Shown: positions 8,352 through 17,302 of the stretch, piece by piece | How the letters are laid out: the number at the start of each line of letters is the position of its first letter | Numbering within the stretch: the first letter of the stretch is position 1 | Source: JAJPKK01 sp963807015 | GTDB taxonomy: Bacteria > Pseudomonadota > Alphaproteobacteria > Rhizobiales > Xanthobacteraceae | Direction: 5' to 3' | Assembly (NCBI GenBank): GCA_963807015.1 | Contig: CAWEAS010000034.1 | Coordinates: forward strand, 124,001-188,000 | Length of the DNA: 64,000 bases | The notes under the pieces: model-generated | What the model saw: the letters and a program-made list of their open reading frames with translations, nothing else | Told to the model about the DNA's origin: nothing | Databases searched by the model: none | Translations under genes and position numbers: made by a program

Positions 8352-9848
8352 CTACCGCACTTCCGCGAGGTCTGGGACCGTGCTTCCGGCTTTCAGCCGA
8401 TCGATGATCCGCGTCGTGCTGGAGTCCGGCACGAGTTCGACCAGCGCCACCTTACCGCCGTAGGCTTCGACGAGGTCGCGCCCCACGACCTGGTCGATCC
8501 GATAGTCCGCGCCCTTGATCAGCACATCCGGCTTGATGGCCGCGATGAGTTCGAGCGGCGTATCCTCGGCAAACAGCGTCACCGCATCGACGAAGGCAAG
8601 TCCCGCGAGCACGATCCGTCGCGCGTCCTCCGATTGCACCGGACGCGTCGCGCCCTTCAGACGCTTGACCGACGCATCGCTGTTGAGCCCGACGACGAGC
8701 CTGTCGCAATGCGAGCGAGCCTCGCACAAAAGATGCACATGGCCGGGATGGAGCAGGTCGAAGCAGCCGTTGGTAAACCCAACCGTCAGGCCATCGCGCC
8801 GCCACGATGCGACGCGATCGAGCAGCGAACCAAGATCGTGGATCTTCTCGCGCAATTCGAAGTGGGGGCGCGACAGCAGCACCTCGCGCAGTTCCTGCGC
8901 CGAGACCTGCGAGGTCCCCTTCTTCGAGACGACGACCCCTGCCGCCGCATTGGCGAGCCGCGCTGCATTGTGGACGCCGGCGTCAGTAACGCACGCCAGC
9001 GCAAAGCTCGCCACGACGGTGTCGCCGGCGCCGGACACATCGACCACGCGTCGCGTGGCGGCGGCGAAGGAAAGCGCTTCGCCCTCGCGCGGTACGATCA
9101 TCATGCCGCGCTCGCCTCGGGTCACCAAAACGCTCTCGCAACCGGTGTACTCGATCAGTTCGGCGGCGGCCGCCGCAAGCGAGGTTTCATCGTTCGTCAC
9201 AGGGCGTCCCAAGGCTTGCGCCAGTTCGCCGACGTTGGGCGTGATGACGGTTGCGCCACGGTAACGGGAGTAGTCGAGCCCCTTCGGATCGACGATCACG
9301 GGCTTCCCGGCTGCCTTTGCCGCGGCGAGGACCGCTGCCAACACTTTAGGCGTCAGCACACCCTTGGCATAATCGGAAATGATGATCGCATCGATGTGCG
9401 GAATGCGGCTCCGCACGGTTGCGATGATGGCATCAGCGATCTTGTCGCTGACGGGCGACTTGTCCTCTGTGTCCGCCCGCAGCAGGTGCGTGTTATGCAG
9501 GTTTGCAACAAAGCGGGTCTTTACCGTGGTGACGCGTCCGGAGTCTTCGACGAGGCCATCGGCATTTACCGCGCAATCTCGGAGAAATTTGCGGATGGTG
9601 CCGGCGGCGTCATCGCGTCCGACGACAGCGACGATATCGCAGGCGGCGCCGAGCGACGCGATATTGCGCGCCACATTGCCCGCACCTCCGATCACGTCGA
9701 CCGGTCCGGCTGTCTCTATGACTGGCGCCGGCGCCTCGGGCGAAATTCGCGACACTTGCCCGTAGACGAAACGGTCCAGCATGATGTCCCCGACCACCAG
9801 CACGCGTTTGGTGCTGAAGTGATCCAGAACTGCCTCAAATGGAGTCAT
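8352..9848 (-). CDS. hldE: Bifunctional heptose 7-phosphate kinase / heptose 1-phosphate adenylyltransferase
   Basis: Two steps of ADP-heptose synthesis for the lipopolysaccharide core. The first roughly 330 residues are a PfkB/ribokinase-type kinase (GDIMLDRFVYG, VIGGAGNVARN, VDVSGAGDTVVASFAL). The last 150 are a cytidylyltransferase-like domain (FTNGCFDLLHPGHVHLL). Length is 498 residues from the ATG at 9848, which has GAGGGA upstream; an in-frame extension to 9923 lacks family similarity. hldD, the last gene of the pathway, lies at 12611. No gmhA or gmhB is visible here. Confidence 0.95.
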   Translation of the reverse strand: MTPFEAVLDHFSTKRVLVVGDIMLDRFVYGQVSRISPEAPAPVIETAGPVDVIGGAGNVARNIASLGAACDIVAVVGRDDAAGTIRKFLRDCAVNADGLVEDSGRVTTVKTRFVANLHNTHLLRADTEDKSPVSDKIADAIIATVRSRIPHIDAIIISDYAKGVLTPKVLAAVLAAAKAAGKPVIVDPKGLDYSRYRGATVITPNVGELAQALGRPVTNDETSLAAAAAELIEYTGCESVLVTRGERGMMIVPREGEALSFAAATRRVVDVSGAGDTVVASFALACVTDAGVHNAARLANAAAGVVVSKKGTSQVSAQELREVLLSRPHFELREKIHDLGSLLDRVASWRRDGLTVGFTNGCFDLLHPGHVHLLCEARSHCDRLVVGLNSDASVKRLKGATRPVQSEDARRIVLAGLAFVDAVTLFAEDTPLELIAAIKPDVLIKGADYRIDQVVGRDLVEAYGGKVALVELVPDSSTTRIIDRLKAGSTVPDLAEVR

Positions 9849-10034
9849 GGTCCCTCGATTTTCGCACCGGACAGTAGCTGGTCGGGGCATGCAAGGCCAT
9901 ACTAAAGCGAGTGATTTAGGCAAAGCACCATTCAGAGCAATGCAAAGGCAATGCCGCCACCAGCAATTCTAAAAAGATCCTGAGATCGTCGGAGACCCCG
10001 AAAAGTATAACGAATTACCTCTCGCACCGGCCTG

Positions 10035-11642
10035 TCACTGAGGAAGTGCCGCAATTCTGCGCGCGATTTCGCCGGGTATCCATGAATCGCGCGGCGCCAG
10101 CAGCCCCCGCGATTGCATCTGGTGCGCAACCTCGGCCGCGCGCAAAAGCATCGCCTTTGCTTGCGTTCGATCGGTTTCAGCGACCTTGACACAGGAGACG
10201 ACAAGGTCGCGCTGCCATAGCGCATCATCTGGCGCCGACCGCGCGGACCGATCCCTGATCGCAAGACCGTCGCGATAGGCTTTGAGAGCCTCCGACGTGT
10301 TGCCTTGCGCGGCAAGCGCGTCACCAATCTTGGTGTTGGTCAACGATAGATCGCGCCGCCATATGGCGTTTGCCGGATCGCTTTTTGCCAGGCGATCGAC
10401 GATCGCCATCGCGTCACGAAAGAACTTCAGCGCTTCCGCGTGGCGCCCCTGCTTCGCCAGCACATCGCCGACATTGATGTGGGAAATTGCCAGCTCTCGC
10501 CGCCACGAGGGATTGCCGGTTTCGGCAAACCGCGCCCTGATAGCAAGGCCCTCGCGATAGGAGGCGAGCGCTTCCGACCAGTCTTCCTGTCCCGCCAGGA
10601 CGTCCCCGATATTTTCATGAGAGGTGGCAAATTCGCGCTGCCACGAGGCGTTGCCGGGGTCGATCCTGATGAGCTCATCCCGGATCGCAAGCCCGTCCCG
10701 ATAGGATTTCACGGCATCCGTGAATTCCCCCTGCATCATTAATACGCGACCAATATTGTCGCACGATGCCGCAAGGTCCCGTTGCCACGCCTGGTTGCCG
10801 GGATCGGCCGTCGCCAGGCGATCGAGAATGACGTTGCCGCTGCGATAGAATTCAAGCGCCTCCACGAGCCCGTTCTGATCCACGAGCGCGTCGCCGATCT
10901 TGTTGTAGGAGACGGCATGCTGGCGCTCCCACAGGGCGGTTCCGGGCTCCGCCTTCGTCATCCGTTCGGCAATGAGGTGCGCGCGTTGATAGGCAGCAAG
11001 GGCGCCGGCCAGATTGCCGCGCTGCGCCTGAATGTCTCCCGCTCCGATCTGCGACCAGAACAACGCTTCGTCGTCGCTTCCCGGTTTGGCCGTTGCAATC
11101 ACCCGGGCGAAGGCGGCCTGGGCAGCGTCAAGCTGGCCGGCATCTTCCTGTCGCCAGCCGTTCCGGAACAGCCCCCATACGTCGGAAGCTTCAAGCAAAG
11201 CGGGCTCTGCATGGATTTCCCGGTCCCAATTGAAGCCGGATGCCGCAGCGGCAGCAGCAGCGCTGCGGCAGGTCAAACTTGGTTCCTGGACAGCCACGAC
11301 AGGGGTCACTGCCACCGGTGTCGGCGGCGCCTCCGTGACCGGCGTCGAGCCTTGCTCGGTCACAAACGCAAGCGTTTGCGCATGGTAAAGATCGGCCGCG
11401 GCATTCTCCGCGCCGGTGGTCGTCGCCACGGTCTTCACGGCGGGAGCGGGAGCTATGGTCAAAACGTGGGCGACCGCGCTCGCGTTCTCCACCTGGGCTG
11501 CAAGCTGGATAAGCATCCGCTTTTCCAAACGAGAATGCCAGAAGAACGCCCCCGCGAATGCCACCGCGACGGAAATCCACGCCCCCACGGCCGCGCGTCG
11601 CCTGACCTGCTGCCACCGTCTGCGCTCGAACTCGCCGAACAA
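10035..11642 (-). CDS. Membrane-anchored TPR protein; probable C-terminal part of a frameshifted TIR-TPR protein
   Basis: 535 residues opening at a TTG codon (11642) with no clear ribosome site. A basic stretch (RRRWQQVRRR) and one membrane helix (about residues 22-40) come first, then a low-complexity linker, then six repeats of about 50 residues. Each repeat carries a pattern like IGDALAAQGNTSEALKAYRDGLAI, the extended TPR spacing seen in TIR- or caspase-linked proteins. Removing one T at 11641/11642 joins this frame to the upstream TIR frame as MSHLFGEFERRR, giving TIR-TM-TPR as one protein of about 717 residues. It is likely part of that protein, not a separate gene. Function unknown; signalling or defence is an inference. 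Confidence 0.7.
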   Translation of the reverse strand: MFGEFERRRWQQVRRRAAVGAWISVAVAFAGAFFWHSRLEKRMLIQLAAQVENASAVAHVLTIAPAPAVKTVATTTGAENAAADLYHAQTLAFVTEQGSTPVTEAPPTPVAVTPVVAVQEPSLTCRSAAAAAAASGFNWDREIHAEPALLEASDVWGLFRNGWRQEDAGQLDAAQAAFARVIATAKPGSDDEALFWSQIGAGDIQAQRGNLAGALAAYQRAHLIAERMTKAEPGTALWERQHAVSYNKIGDALVDQNGLVEALEFYRSGNVILDRLATADPGNQAWQRDLAASCDNIGRVLMMQGEFTDAVKSYRDGLAIRDELIRIDPGNASWQREFATSHENIGDVLAGQEDWSEALASYREGLAIRARFAETGNPSWRRELAISHINVGDVLAKQGRHAEALKFFRDAMAIVDRLAKSDPANAIWRRDLSLTNTKIGDALAAQGNTSEALKAYRDGLAIRDRSARSAPDDALWQRDLVVSCVKVAETDRTQAKAMLLRAAEVAHQMQSRGLLAPRDSWIPGEIARRIAALPQ

Positions 11643-12189
11643 GGTGGCTCATGGGGAGCCCAAGAAGAAGGGCAACAAGCTTCGTGACGGCCAACTCGAA
11701 TTCGTCGCCTTTTTCACGCATGTCGACGGCGATCATGGCGACGGTGGCATCCGCCATACCGGTGTAGCTCGCTGCCTCGGCCCGCAAAGCGAGCGGAAAG
11801 CACTCCTGGGCGGCATCTCCGGGGTCGCCGTCAATAATCAGCGGGATGATCGGCCGTTCGGGGTGCTGCCTCTTGAAACGCCGCACCTCCTCATTAACCC
11901 GTCTGCTGCGGGCTGCGCGCCGCGAGGCAAGCACAATGAGAGCAGCCGAGGCGTCAAGCGCCTTCCTGCGCCTGCGATTGCCGAATAGAACGCCAAATCC
12001 GAACAGCGGAAGCCGCCCAAAAATCGGCCGGAGCGCCTTCGGGACAATCCCGAGTGCGGTGTGGCAACCGACAAGTTCGTGATCGATGCGAAAAGCTTCA
12101 AGGTCGCGATGGATGCGCTTCGCCGTATCTAGATCCGCACGGCTATAAGAGAGAAACGCGCGGTACTTGCACAACGAAGCGTCCGGCAT
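11191..12189 (-). CDS. TIR-domain protein, reading frame apparently shifted after the TIR domain
   Basis: Start ATG at 12189 has AGAGGGGA upstream. The first roughly 180 residues form a TIR domain: YRAFLSYSRADLDTAKRIHRDL at the N-terminus, LDASAALIVLASRRA, and RVNEEVRRFKRQHPERPIIPLI, where the Glu pair sits where the NADase glutamate of TIR enzymes is found. After MSHLV (about 11638) the frame continues to a stop at 11191, but it becomes Arg/Gly-rich and runs antiparallel in phase to the good TPR frame, so that tail is probably not native. The real product was most likely continuous with the TPR frame beginning at 11642. Confidence 0.65.
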   Translation of the reverse strand: MPDASLCKYRAFLSYSRADLDTAKRIHRDLEAFRIDHELVGCHTALGIVPKALRPIFGRLPLFGFGVLFGNRRRRKALDASAALIVLASRRAARSRRVNEEVRRFKRQHPERPIIPLIIDGDPGDAAQECFPLALRAEAASYTGMADATVAMIAVDMREKGDEFELAVTKLVALLLGLPMSHLVRRVRAQTVAAGQATRGRGGVDFRRGGIRGGVLLAFSFGKADAYPACSPGGERERGRPRFDHSSRSRREDRGDDHRRGECRGRSLPCANACVCDRARLDAGHGGAADTGGSDPCRGCPGTKFDLPQRCCCRCGIRLQLGPGNPCRARFA

Positions 12190-12610
12190 AGTCCCCTCTT
12201 TCCACTCGAAATGAGCAGGGGTAATCGAGCCAGCTACCATCTGATGTTAACAGAAATTCGACGCGGCTCCGGAAAAAATTTTTTATTACGGTTTGCAACG
12301 GTGCCCAGCAGGCTGAATTTATCCAGCGAGTTAATGCTGCGGCCCAAGCGCGATCGATCGAGCCGAGCGAACTTGCGCTTTTTGAACACTCTGCATTCAG
12401 ACGGCGGAGCGATTCGATCGGCATCGGCCCCTCTCTCGTCATGCCTAGCAACGCTCCGCCAAGGTGCGATGACGATCGACCTGCCACAACACATTCTGTT
12501 CGTCCCGATCTGGCATGAGGTCAGCGGCAATACCTCGTCGCACCGGATTGCGCAGTATTTCCCGATGGTGCAAAAAAGCTGTGAGCTGCGTCACAAACGC
12601 GAGAGATTTA
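12190..12610. other. Non-coding gap between TIR gene and hldD
   Basis: About 420 bases separate the divergent TIR gene and hldD. The part near 12270-12290 is AT-rich (ggaaaaaattttttatta). Short open frames across the gap have no recognisable protein features and no ribosome sites. It presumably contains the two divergent promoters; I see no RNA gene or repeat in it. Confidence 0.4.
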
Positions 12611-13591
12611 ATGTTTCTGGTAACCGGCGGAGCGGGGTTCATCGGCTCGAACGTGGTCGCGAGCCTTAACGACGCCGGCTATTCCGACGTTGTCGTCAAC
12701 GATACGCTCGGCAGCGATGGTAAATGGCGCAATCTGCAAAAGCGCCAACTTGCCGACTTCATTCCGCCCGCCGACCTGCTGAGCTGGCTTGCCGGCCGCA
12801 AGCTCGACGCGGTCATTCACCTCGGCGCCATCTCGGCAACAACGGCCGTCGACGGCGACGAGATCATCGAGAACAACTTCCGCCTGTCGTTACGCCTGCT
12901 GGACTGGTGCACGGCAACGCGGACGCGCTTCATCTACGCTTCTTCGGCCGCGACCTACGGAGATGGCGAAGCCGGTTTTGTCGATGACAGCTCGCCCGCG
13001 GCGCTCAAAAAGCTTCGGCCGATGAATCTCTACGGCTGGAGCAAGCATCTGTTCGATCTGGCCGTCGCCGACCGCGTGACCAAAGGCCAGCCGCTGCCGC
13101 CGCAATGGGCAGGGCTCAAATTTTTTAACGTGTATGGCCCCAACGAGTACCACAAGGGCGCGATGATGAGCGTCCTGTGCAAAGTGTTCGACGAGGCCAA
13201 GACAGGAAAACCGGTGCGCCTCTTCAAGTCCCACCGCCCAGGCATTGCCGACGGCGACCAACGGCGCGATTTCATCTACGTCGATGACGTGACGGCGGTC
13301 ACGCGGTGGCTTCTTGAGACGCCCCAGGTCCGCGGCCTCTTCAATGTCGGCACCGGCAGGGCGCAGAGCTTTCGCGAGATGATCGAAGCAATGTTCGCGG
13401 CACTGGGCCGTCCGCCCAACATCGAATATGTCGATATGCCGGCTTCCATCCGCGACACGTACCAGTACTTCACGCAAGCCTCGGTCGAGAACCTGCGCCG
13501 CGCGGGCTACAATGCCGGCTTCACGCCGCTCGAAACAGCCGTGCGCCGGTACGTCGAGGAATTTCTCAACCGGTCGGATCGGTATCGTTGA
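12611..13591 (+). CDS. hldD: ADP-L-glycero-D-manno-heptose 6-epimerase
   Basis: Converts ADP-D-glycero-D-manno-heptose to the L-glycero form used in the lipopolysaccharide core. 326 residues with the NAD-binding start MFLVTGGAGFIGSNV, LGAISATTAVD, the YASSAATYG segment and NLYGWSKHLFD carrying the catalytic Tyr/Lys. FNVYGPNEYHKGAMMS and DFIYVDDV complete the family pattern. I chose the ATG at 12611 because the nucleotide-binding motif begins there; the upstream in-frame extension to 12515 does not resemble the family. Its last 26 bases overlap the convergent substrate-binding protein gene. Confidence 0.95.
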   Translation: MFLVTGGAGFIGSNVVASLNDAGYSDVVVNDTLGSDGKWRNLQKRQLADFIPPADLLSWLAGRKLDAVIHLGAISATTAVDGDEIIENNFRLSLRLLDWCTATRTRFIYASSAATYGDGEAGFVDDSSPAALKKLRPMNLYGWSKHLFDLAVADRVTKGQPLPPQWAGLKFFNVYGPNEYHKGAMMSVLCKVFDEAKTGKPVRLFKSHRPGIADGDQRRDFIYVDDVTAVTRWLLETPQVRGLFNVGTGRAQSFREMIEAMFAALGRPPNIEYVDMPASIRDTYQYFTQASVENLRRAGYNAGFTPLETAVRRYVEEFLNRSDRYR

Positions 13592-14570
13592 CTGTTTCTA
13601 CCGGTTGCGTTGCAGATCCTTGCCAGGCCCCACTCGGCGCAGGCTCGCCCGGCGCCCACAACGGCCGGAATTGCGTTGCGACAACATCATCATAGGCGGG
13701 TTGGCCGCGAAGAAGGCCGAGGTCGCGGGCGAACGCGTTCAGGCCGTCGATCGTCTTTGGCGCGATGGCCGCATCATAGAAAGGCGCGTCGCGGCGCACG
13801 AGGTCCTCGATCAATGCCGCCTCCTCGGCGGGAAAGCATTTGCGCCCGACCGTTGTCGCGAGAGCCGGGTCGCGTCGCAGCGCTGCTTGTGCTGCCGCGA
13901 TTGCGCGCACCGCAGCGGCAGCCCTGTCGGCGCGGCTTGCAATGAATTGGTCGGTCGAGGACAGCGCAGCAAAAGTATAATCGAAGCACCCGGCCGGCCC
14001 ATCGCCTCGACGCACGTCGAGGACGATCATGCCGACGCCGCGCCCGACCGCGATTGCCGCGCCCATGCCGTTCGCCCAGAAACCATCTATCACGCCACGT
14101 TCCAGCGCCTGCGCCGCCGTCACGCCGTAGTTCGTGCGAAGCCCCAACGAGTCGGGAACGGGAGCGATCGCGACTTCGTCGCGTACCGGATCGATACCGG
14201 CAGCGCGCAGCAGCCGATAGAGACCCAATTCCACCCACGGCGACGCCCCGATCCGGCGCCCGCGAACGATCCCGACATCGCCTCGCTTGGCGCCAATATC
14301 GGACCGCATCACCAGGAACCAGTACATGCCCTGCGCGATGGCACATATAAATTTGAATCCGCCCCATTCCGGAAAGGTCGCGAGCGCGGTGTGCGCTTCG
14401 GCGGCGACAAGGTCGACCTCGCCTCGCGCCAACGCGCCGTACGCTTTGTCGGCCGGCGACATCAGTTCGAGCGAGACATCCAGGCCCTCGCGGCGAAACA
14501 ATCCCAATTCCGCGGCGGCAAGCACCGGGAAATAGGAATTCGAGATCTTGTCCGCGATGGCGAGCTTCAC
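13566..14570 (-). CDS. ABC transporter substrate-binding protein without signal peptide (NMT1/THI5-like)
   Basis: 334 residues of the periplasmic-binding-protein fold: KLAIADKISNSYFPVLAAAELGLFRREGLDV at the start, then GARGEVDL-like and ALERGVIDGFWANGMG segments. No N-terminal signal peptide is visible, unlike the neighbouring binding protein, so it may act in the cytoplasm, be exported otherwise, or have a start I have missed. It is last in a minus-strand operon with the ATPase, permease, DUF1989 protein and a Tat-exported binding protein. It overlaps the convergent hldD end by 26 bases. Confidence 0.75.
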   Translation of the reverse strand: MKLAIADKISNSYFPVLAAAELGLFRREGLDVSLELMSPADKAYGALARGEVDLVAAEAHTALATFPEWGGFKFICAIAQGMYWFLVMRSDIGAKRGDVGIVRGRRIGASPWVELGLYRLLRAAGIDPVRDEVAIAPVPDSLGLRTNYGVTAAQALERGVIDGFWANGMGAAIAVGRGVGMIVLDVRRGDGPAGCFDYTFAALSSTDQFIASRADRAAAAVRAIAAAQAALRRDPALATTVGRKCFPAEEAALIEDLVRRDAPFYDAAIAPKTIDGLNAFARDLGLLRGQPAYDDVVATQFRPLWAPGEPAPSGAWQGSATQPVETVNDTDPTG

Positions 14571-14633
14571 CGAGCACCGGGCGGCTGTTCTGTGCAGGTC
14601 TTTTCGGCAAACGCACCGGCTCGCCGGCGGGAC

Positions 14634-15719
14634 CTACCCTTTCATGGAGGGAAGCTCCTTGGGAATGCGCGCGTCGACCTGCGCCCACTCGGCATCGGTG
14701 AGTTTCACCGACCCCGCGAAGCGATCGGTGAACAACTGGGCCAGCGGGGGCACGTTCTTCATGTCCATGTAGGTTTCGACCGATTGGCGAGCTTCGGTGA
14801 GAAGTTCAGGGTCCATGTAGCCAAGGCCGTGAGCCTTGAACGACGGCACGATGCCGAGCGAGGTCCCGATCTCCTGTCCGTAGAACAGAATCTCGCGTGT
14901 CGCCGGGCTGCCGCCCTGGAATTCCTTGAGGCTTTCCACGTGCAGGTCGAGGGCTTTCTCGGGATTGAGATAGGCGAACTTCAAGCCTTCCATCATGCCG
15001 TCCACGATCGCCTGGCACAGTTCCGGCTTCTTCTCGGCGGTCGCGCGTTTGCACGCAAGCACGACGCTGAACATCTTCACCCCGTAATCGTCATAAAACA
15101 TGCTGTTGATGTCGATCTTGTTTGCCCAGAACGTCGGGGCGATGCTGCCGAAGAAATTGCCGACCACTTTCATCTGCTTGTCGGCCGCCGCCCGCATCAA
15201 GGCCGCGGCGTCCATGTTCACGATGTTGATCTTCTTCGCATCGATGCCGGTCGCCTTGACGAAGGCGGGCCACAAGGCGAACTCCGCGCCGCCCGGCTCG
15301 AAGCCGATGGATTTACCTTCAAGATCCTTCGGCTTGGTGATGTTGAGTTCCTTCAGGGAGAAGATTCCGATCGGCGATTTCGGCCAGACGCCGGCAATCG
15401 CGGTGAGGTCGAGGCCACGGCCGGCGCAAACCGCGAGCGCGGCGAAATCGAGGAGGCCGAAATCGTATTGGCCCTGATCGACCGGTACGCACACCTTTGA
15501 CGAACCGAACCCGCGATCGATCGTCACATCAAGGCCGCGCTTTTCCCAAAACCCGAGCTTCTTCGCCGCGAACGTGAAGCTGTAGGTGCCGAGCGGCAGC
15601 CATGGCAGCGTGAGCTTGACCGGCGTCGCCGCGCTCGCGCGCCGCGTTCGGATACCGACCGCCGCGGCCGCACCTGCCGCTCCCAGACCTTTGACGAAGG
15701 AACGCCGTTGCAGCTTCAT
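14634..15719 (-). CDS. ABC transporter substrate-binding protein with Tat signal (NMT1/THI5-like)
   Basis: 361 residues. The N-terminus MKLQRRSFVKGLGAAGAAAA is a good twin-arginine signal, followed by the mature start TPVKLTLPWLPLGTYSFTFAAKKLGFW, typical of the binding proteins for thiamine-precursor, riboflavin, nitrate and taurine-type importers. The upstream ATPase and permease belong to the same NitT/TauT class. The ligand is not evident. The operon link to a DUF1989 (urea-carboxylase-associated) protein suggests a small nitrogen compound, as an inference. Confidence 0.85.
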   Translation of the reverse strand: MKLQRRSFVKGLGAAGAAAAVGIRTRRASAATPVKLTLPWLPLGTYSFTFAAKKLGFWEKRGLDVTIDRGFGSSKVCVPVDQGQYDFGLLDFAALAVCAGRGLDLTAIAGVWPKSPIGIFSLKELNITKPKDLEGKSIGFEPGGAEFALWPAFVKATGIDAKKINIVNMDAAALMRAAADKQMKVVGNFFGSIAPTFWANKIDINSMFYDDYGVKMFSVVLACKRATAEKKPELCQAIVDGMMEGLKFAYLNPEKALDLHVESLKEFQGGSPATREILFYGQEIGTSLGIVPSFKAHGLGYMDPELLTEARQSVETYMDMKNVPPLAQLFTDRFAGSVKLTDAEWAQVDARIPKELPSMKG

Positions 15720-15770
15720 CTCAATCTCCCCTTGTCATGTGACAACTGAAACGGAGCCCTGTGCGGCGCC

Positions 15771-15851
15771 GTAGGGTGGGCAAAGCGCGGACTTGTCCGC
15801 GCGTGCCCACGGCCTGCGCGCGGTGGGCACGCCTCGCTTTGCCCACCCTAC
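15771..15851. repeat. Nested intergenic palindrome (gtagggtgggcaaagcg family)
   Basis: Perfect 17-base outer arms, gtagggtgggcaaagcg at 15771-15787 and its complement at 15835-15851. An inner 10-base inverted repeat (gcgtgcccac at 15801, gtgggcacgc at 15823) lies between them. The same element recurs at 37625-37749. These arms are a widespread intergenic repeat in Bradyrhizobium-like genomes. It lies between two genes of one operon, where it could fold in the mRNA and affect downstream expression. Confidence 0.9.
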
Positions 15852-15866
15852 ATTGGCGCAACAAAT

Positions 15867-16493
15867 TCAACGCGGGCGCCATTGCGTCAGACGGATCGGC
15901 GTCGGATTGCCGCCGGAGCATGGATTGAGTTCCTGCGGGCAATTGGAGATGACGACGATCACATCCTTCTCGCAGCGGAGATCGACGTAGTCGCCGGGCT
16001 TCGAGATGCCGTCCGCGATCGAAACGCCGCCCTCGCCCGTCACCGGCACGTGCATGAAGAAGTTGATATTCGCGACGATGTCCCGCTGCCCCATGCCGAT
16101 TTCGCCGAGCGCCTTGATGAAGTTGTCGCGGCAACTCAGGCTTCCCGGCTTGCCGTAACGCACTTTGTTGATCTCGCGGCTGCAATTGCCCGCGAGCGTA
16201 TCGTGGCGACCGACGGTATCCTCGATCATGGTCATCATCGGCTGGGCGAGATCATCGTAAATAACGCAGCCCTTCGACAGGTAGACGCTGTGCGCAAGCT
16301 TCATCGTGTTGGCGGCGTTGTAGCGCACAGACGTGTCGGCCGCGTCATAGATCAAAGTGTCGACCGCCTGGCAGCCTTCGAGATCGACGATGCGCAGCAC
16401 CGTCCCCTTGGCGAGCCGCTTATGCCAATAGGCGCGCGCCGGCAGAACTTCGTCGCTGATGATCTCGCCAGGTAGTGTTGCGGGTGCCTGCAT
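15867..16493 (-). CDS. DUF1989 (urea carboxylase-associated family) protein
   Basis: 208 residues from the ATG at 16493 with GGGAGA upstream. Matches the DUF1989 family: AYWHKRLAKGTVLRIVDLEGCQAVDTLIYDA, YNAANTMKLA, NFFMHVPVTGEGG, PGDYVDLRCEKDVIVVISNCPQELNPC. Family members sit beside urea carboxylase or amide/guanidine-degradation genes, and their precise activity is not settled. Here it lies inside an ABC importer operon between the permease and the exported binding protein, and no urea carboxylase is in view. Confidence 0.85.
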   Translation of the reverse strand: MQAPATLPGEIISDEVLPARAYWHKRLAKGTVLRIVDLEGCQAVDTLIYDAADTSVRYNAANTMKLAHSVYLSKGCVIYDDLAQPMMTMIEDTVGRHDTLAGNCSREINKVRYGKPGSLSCRDNFIKALGEIGMGQRDIVANINFFMHVPVTGEGGVSIADGISKPGDYVDLRCEKDVIVVISNCPQELNPCSGGNPTPIRLTQWRPR

Positions 16494-16516
16494 TTTTCTG
16501 TCTCCCGGTTCGTTGA

Positions 16517-17302
16517 TCAGGCGCCGCCCGCGCCGATTTCGACCGGCGGCTGCCAATAGATGGACGTGCGCTCGGCGAGTGCGATGATCCCGTAGAGGGC
16601 AAGCCCGACCGCGCTCAGGACCGTGATCGCCGCCATCATCAGCGGCGTGTCGAGGAGGCCGCTCGAGAGCTTGATCAGATAGCCGATCCCCTCCTGCGAA
16701 GCCACGAACTCGCTCACGATGACGCCGATGATCGCGAGCGTAATCGAGATTTTCATGCCGGCAAAGATGTGGGGAAGCGCATGGGGCAGCCTTACCTTCC
16801 AGAAGATCTGCCAGGGCGAGCCCATGAACGCGCGCGCCATCTTATGAACGTCCTCGTCCACGCTCTCGAAGCCCATGGCGGCGTTGATGGTCATCGGGAA
16901 GAAGGCCACCAGGAACGCCAGCATCAGGCTCGAAATCGTTCCGGCACCGAACCAGACGATGAACAGCGGCGCGATCGAAACCTTCGGCACAACCTGCGAG
17001 ACCACGATGATCGGGTAGAGACCGAGCCGCACGACGCGCGAATAGGTGATGAGGATTCCGACGCCGATCCCGCCGACGACCGACAGAATGAAGCCGAGCA
17101 CGGTCATATAGAGGGAGGGCCACAGGTTCGCGGCGAGCAGGTCACGCCGCGCGGCGATCACTTCGAGGATTTCGGATGGCGCCGGCAGGATCACAGGCCG
17201 CACCCCACCGATACGGACGGCGAGCTCCCACGCCGCGATCACGGCGGCGGTCGTGACGACCGGCCAAAGCACCTGCCAGCGGTATCCCTTCTTAGCCGGC
17301 AT
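16517..17302 (-). CDS. ABC transporter permease (NitT/TauT class)
   Basis: 261 residues with about six membrane helices and the inner-membrane-component loop EDVHKMARAFMGSPWQIFWKVRLPHALPHIFAG, which holds the EAA motif that contacts the ATPase. It resembles SsuC/TauC-type permeases. Its first codons overlap the ATPase gene by 11 bases, so the pair is translationally coupled. With the ATPase and the two binding proteins it forms one importer. Confidence 0.9.
   Translation of the reverse strand: MPAKKGYRWQVLWPVVTTAAVIAAWELAVRIGGVRPVILPAPSEILEVIAARRDLLAANLWPSLYMTVLGFILSVVGGIGVGILITYSRVVRLGLYPIIVVSQVVPKVSIAPLFIVWFGAGTISSLMLAFLVAFFPMTINAAMGFESVDEDVHKMARAFMGSPWQIFWKVRLPHALPHIFAGMKISITLAIIGVIVSEFVASQEGIGYLIKLSSGLLDTPLMMAAITVLSAVGLALYGIIALAERTSIYWQPPVEIGAGGA

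Noticed and set aside
7941..9905. 654-codon plus-strand open frame
   Set aside because: Antisense to hldE and the AGE-family gene, whose motifs are clear in the other strand.
11191..11637. C-terminal 150 residues of the TIR open frame as a real domain
   Set aside because: Arg/Gly/Cys-rich shadow of the TPR frame, which carries six good repeats over the same bases.
13428..15500. 690-codon plus-strand open frame
   Set aside because: It runs antisense to two clear substrate-binding protein genes, is Arg/His-rich, and shows no domain; a by-product of GC-rich codon use.
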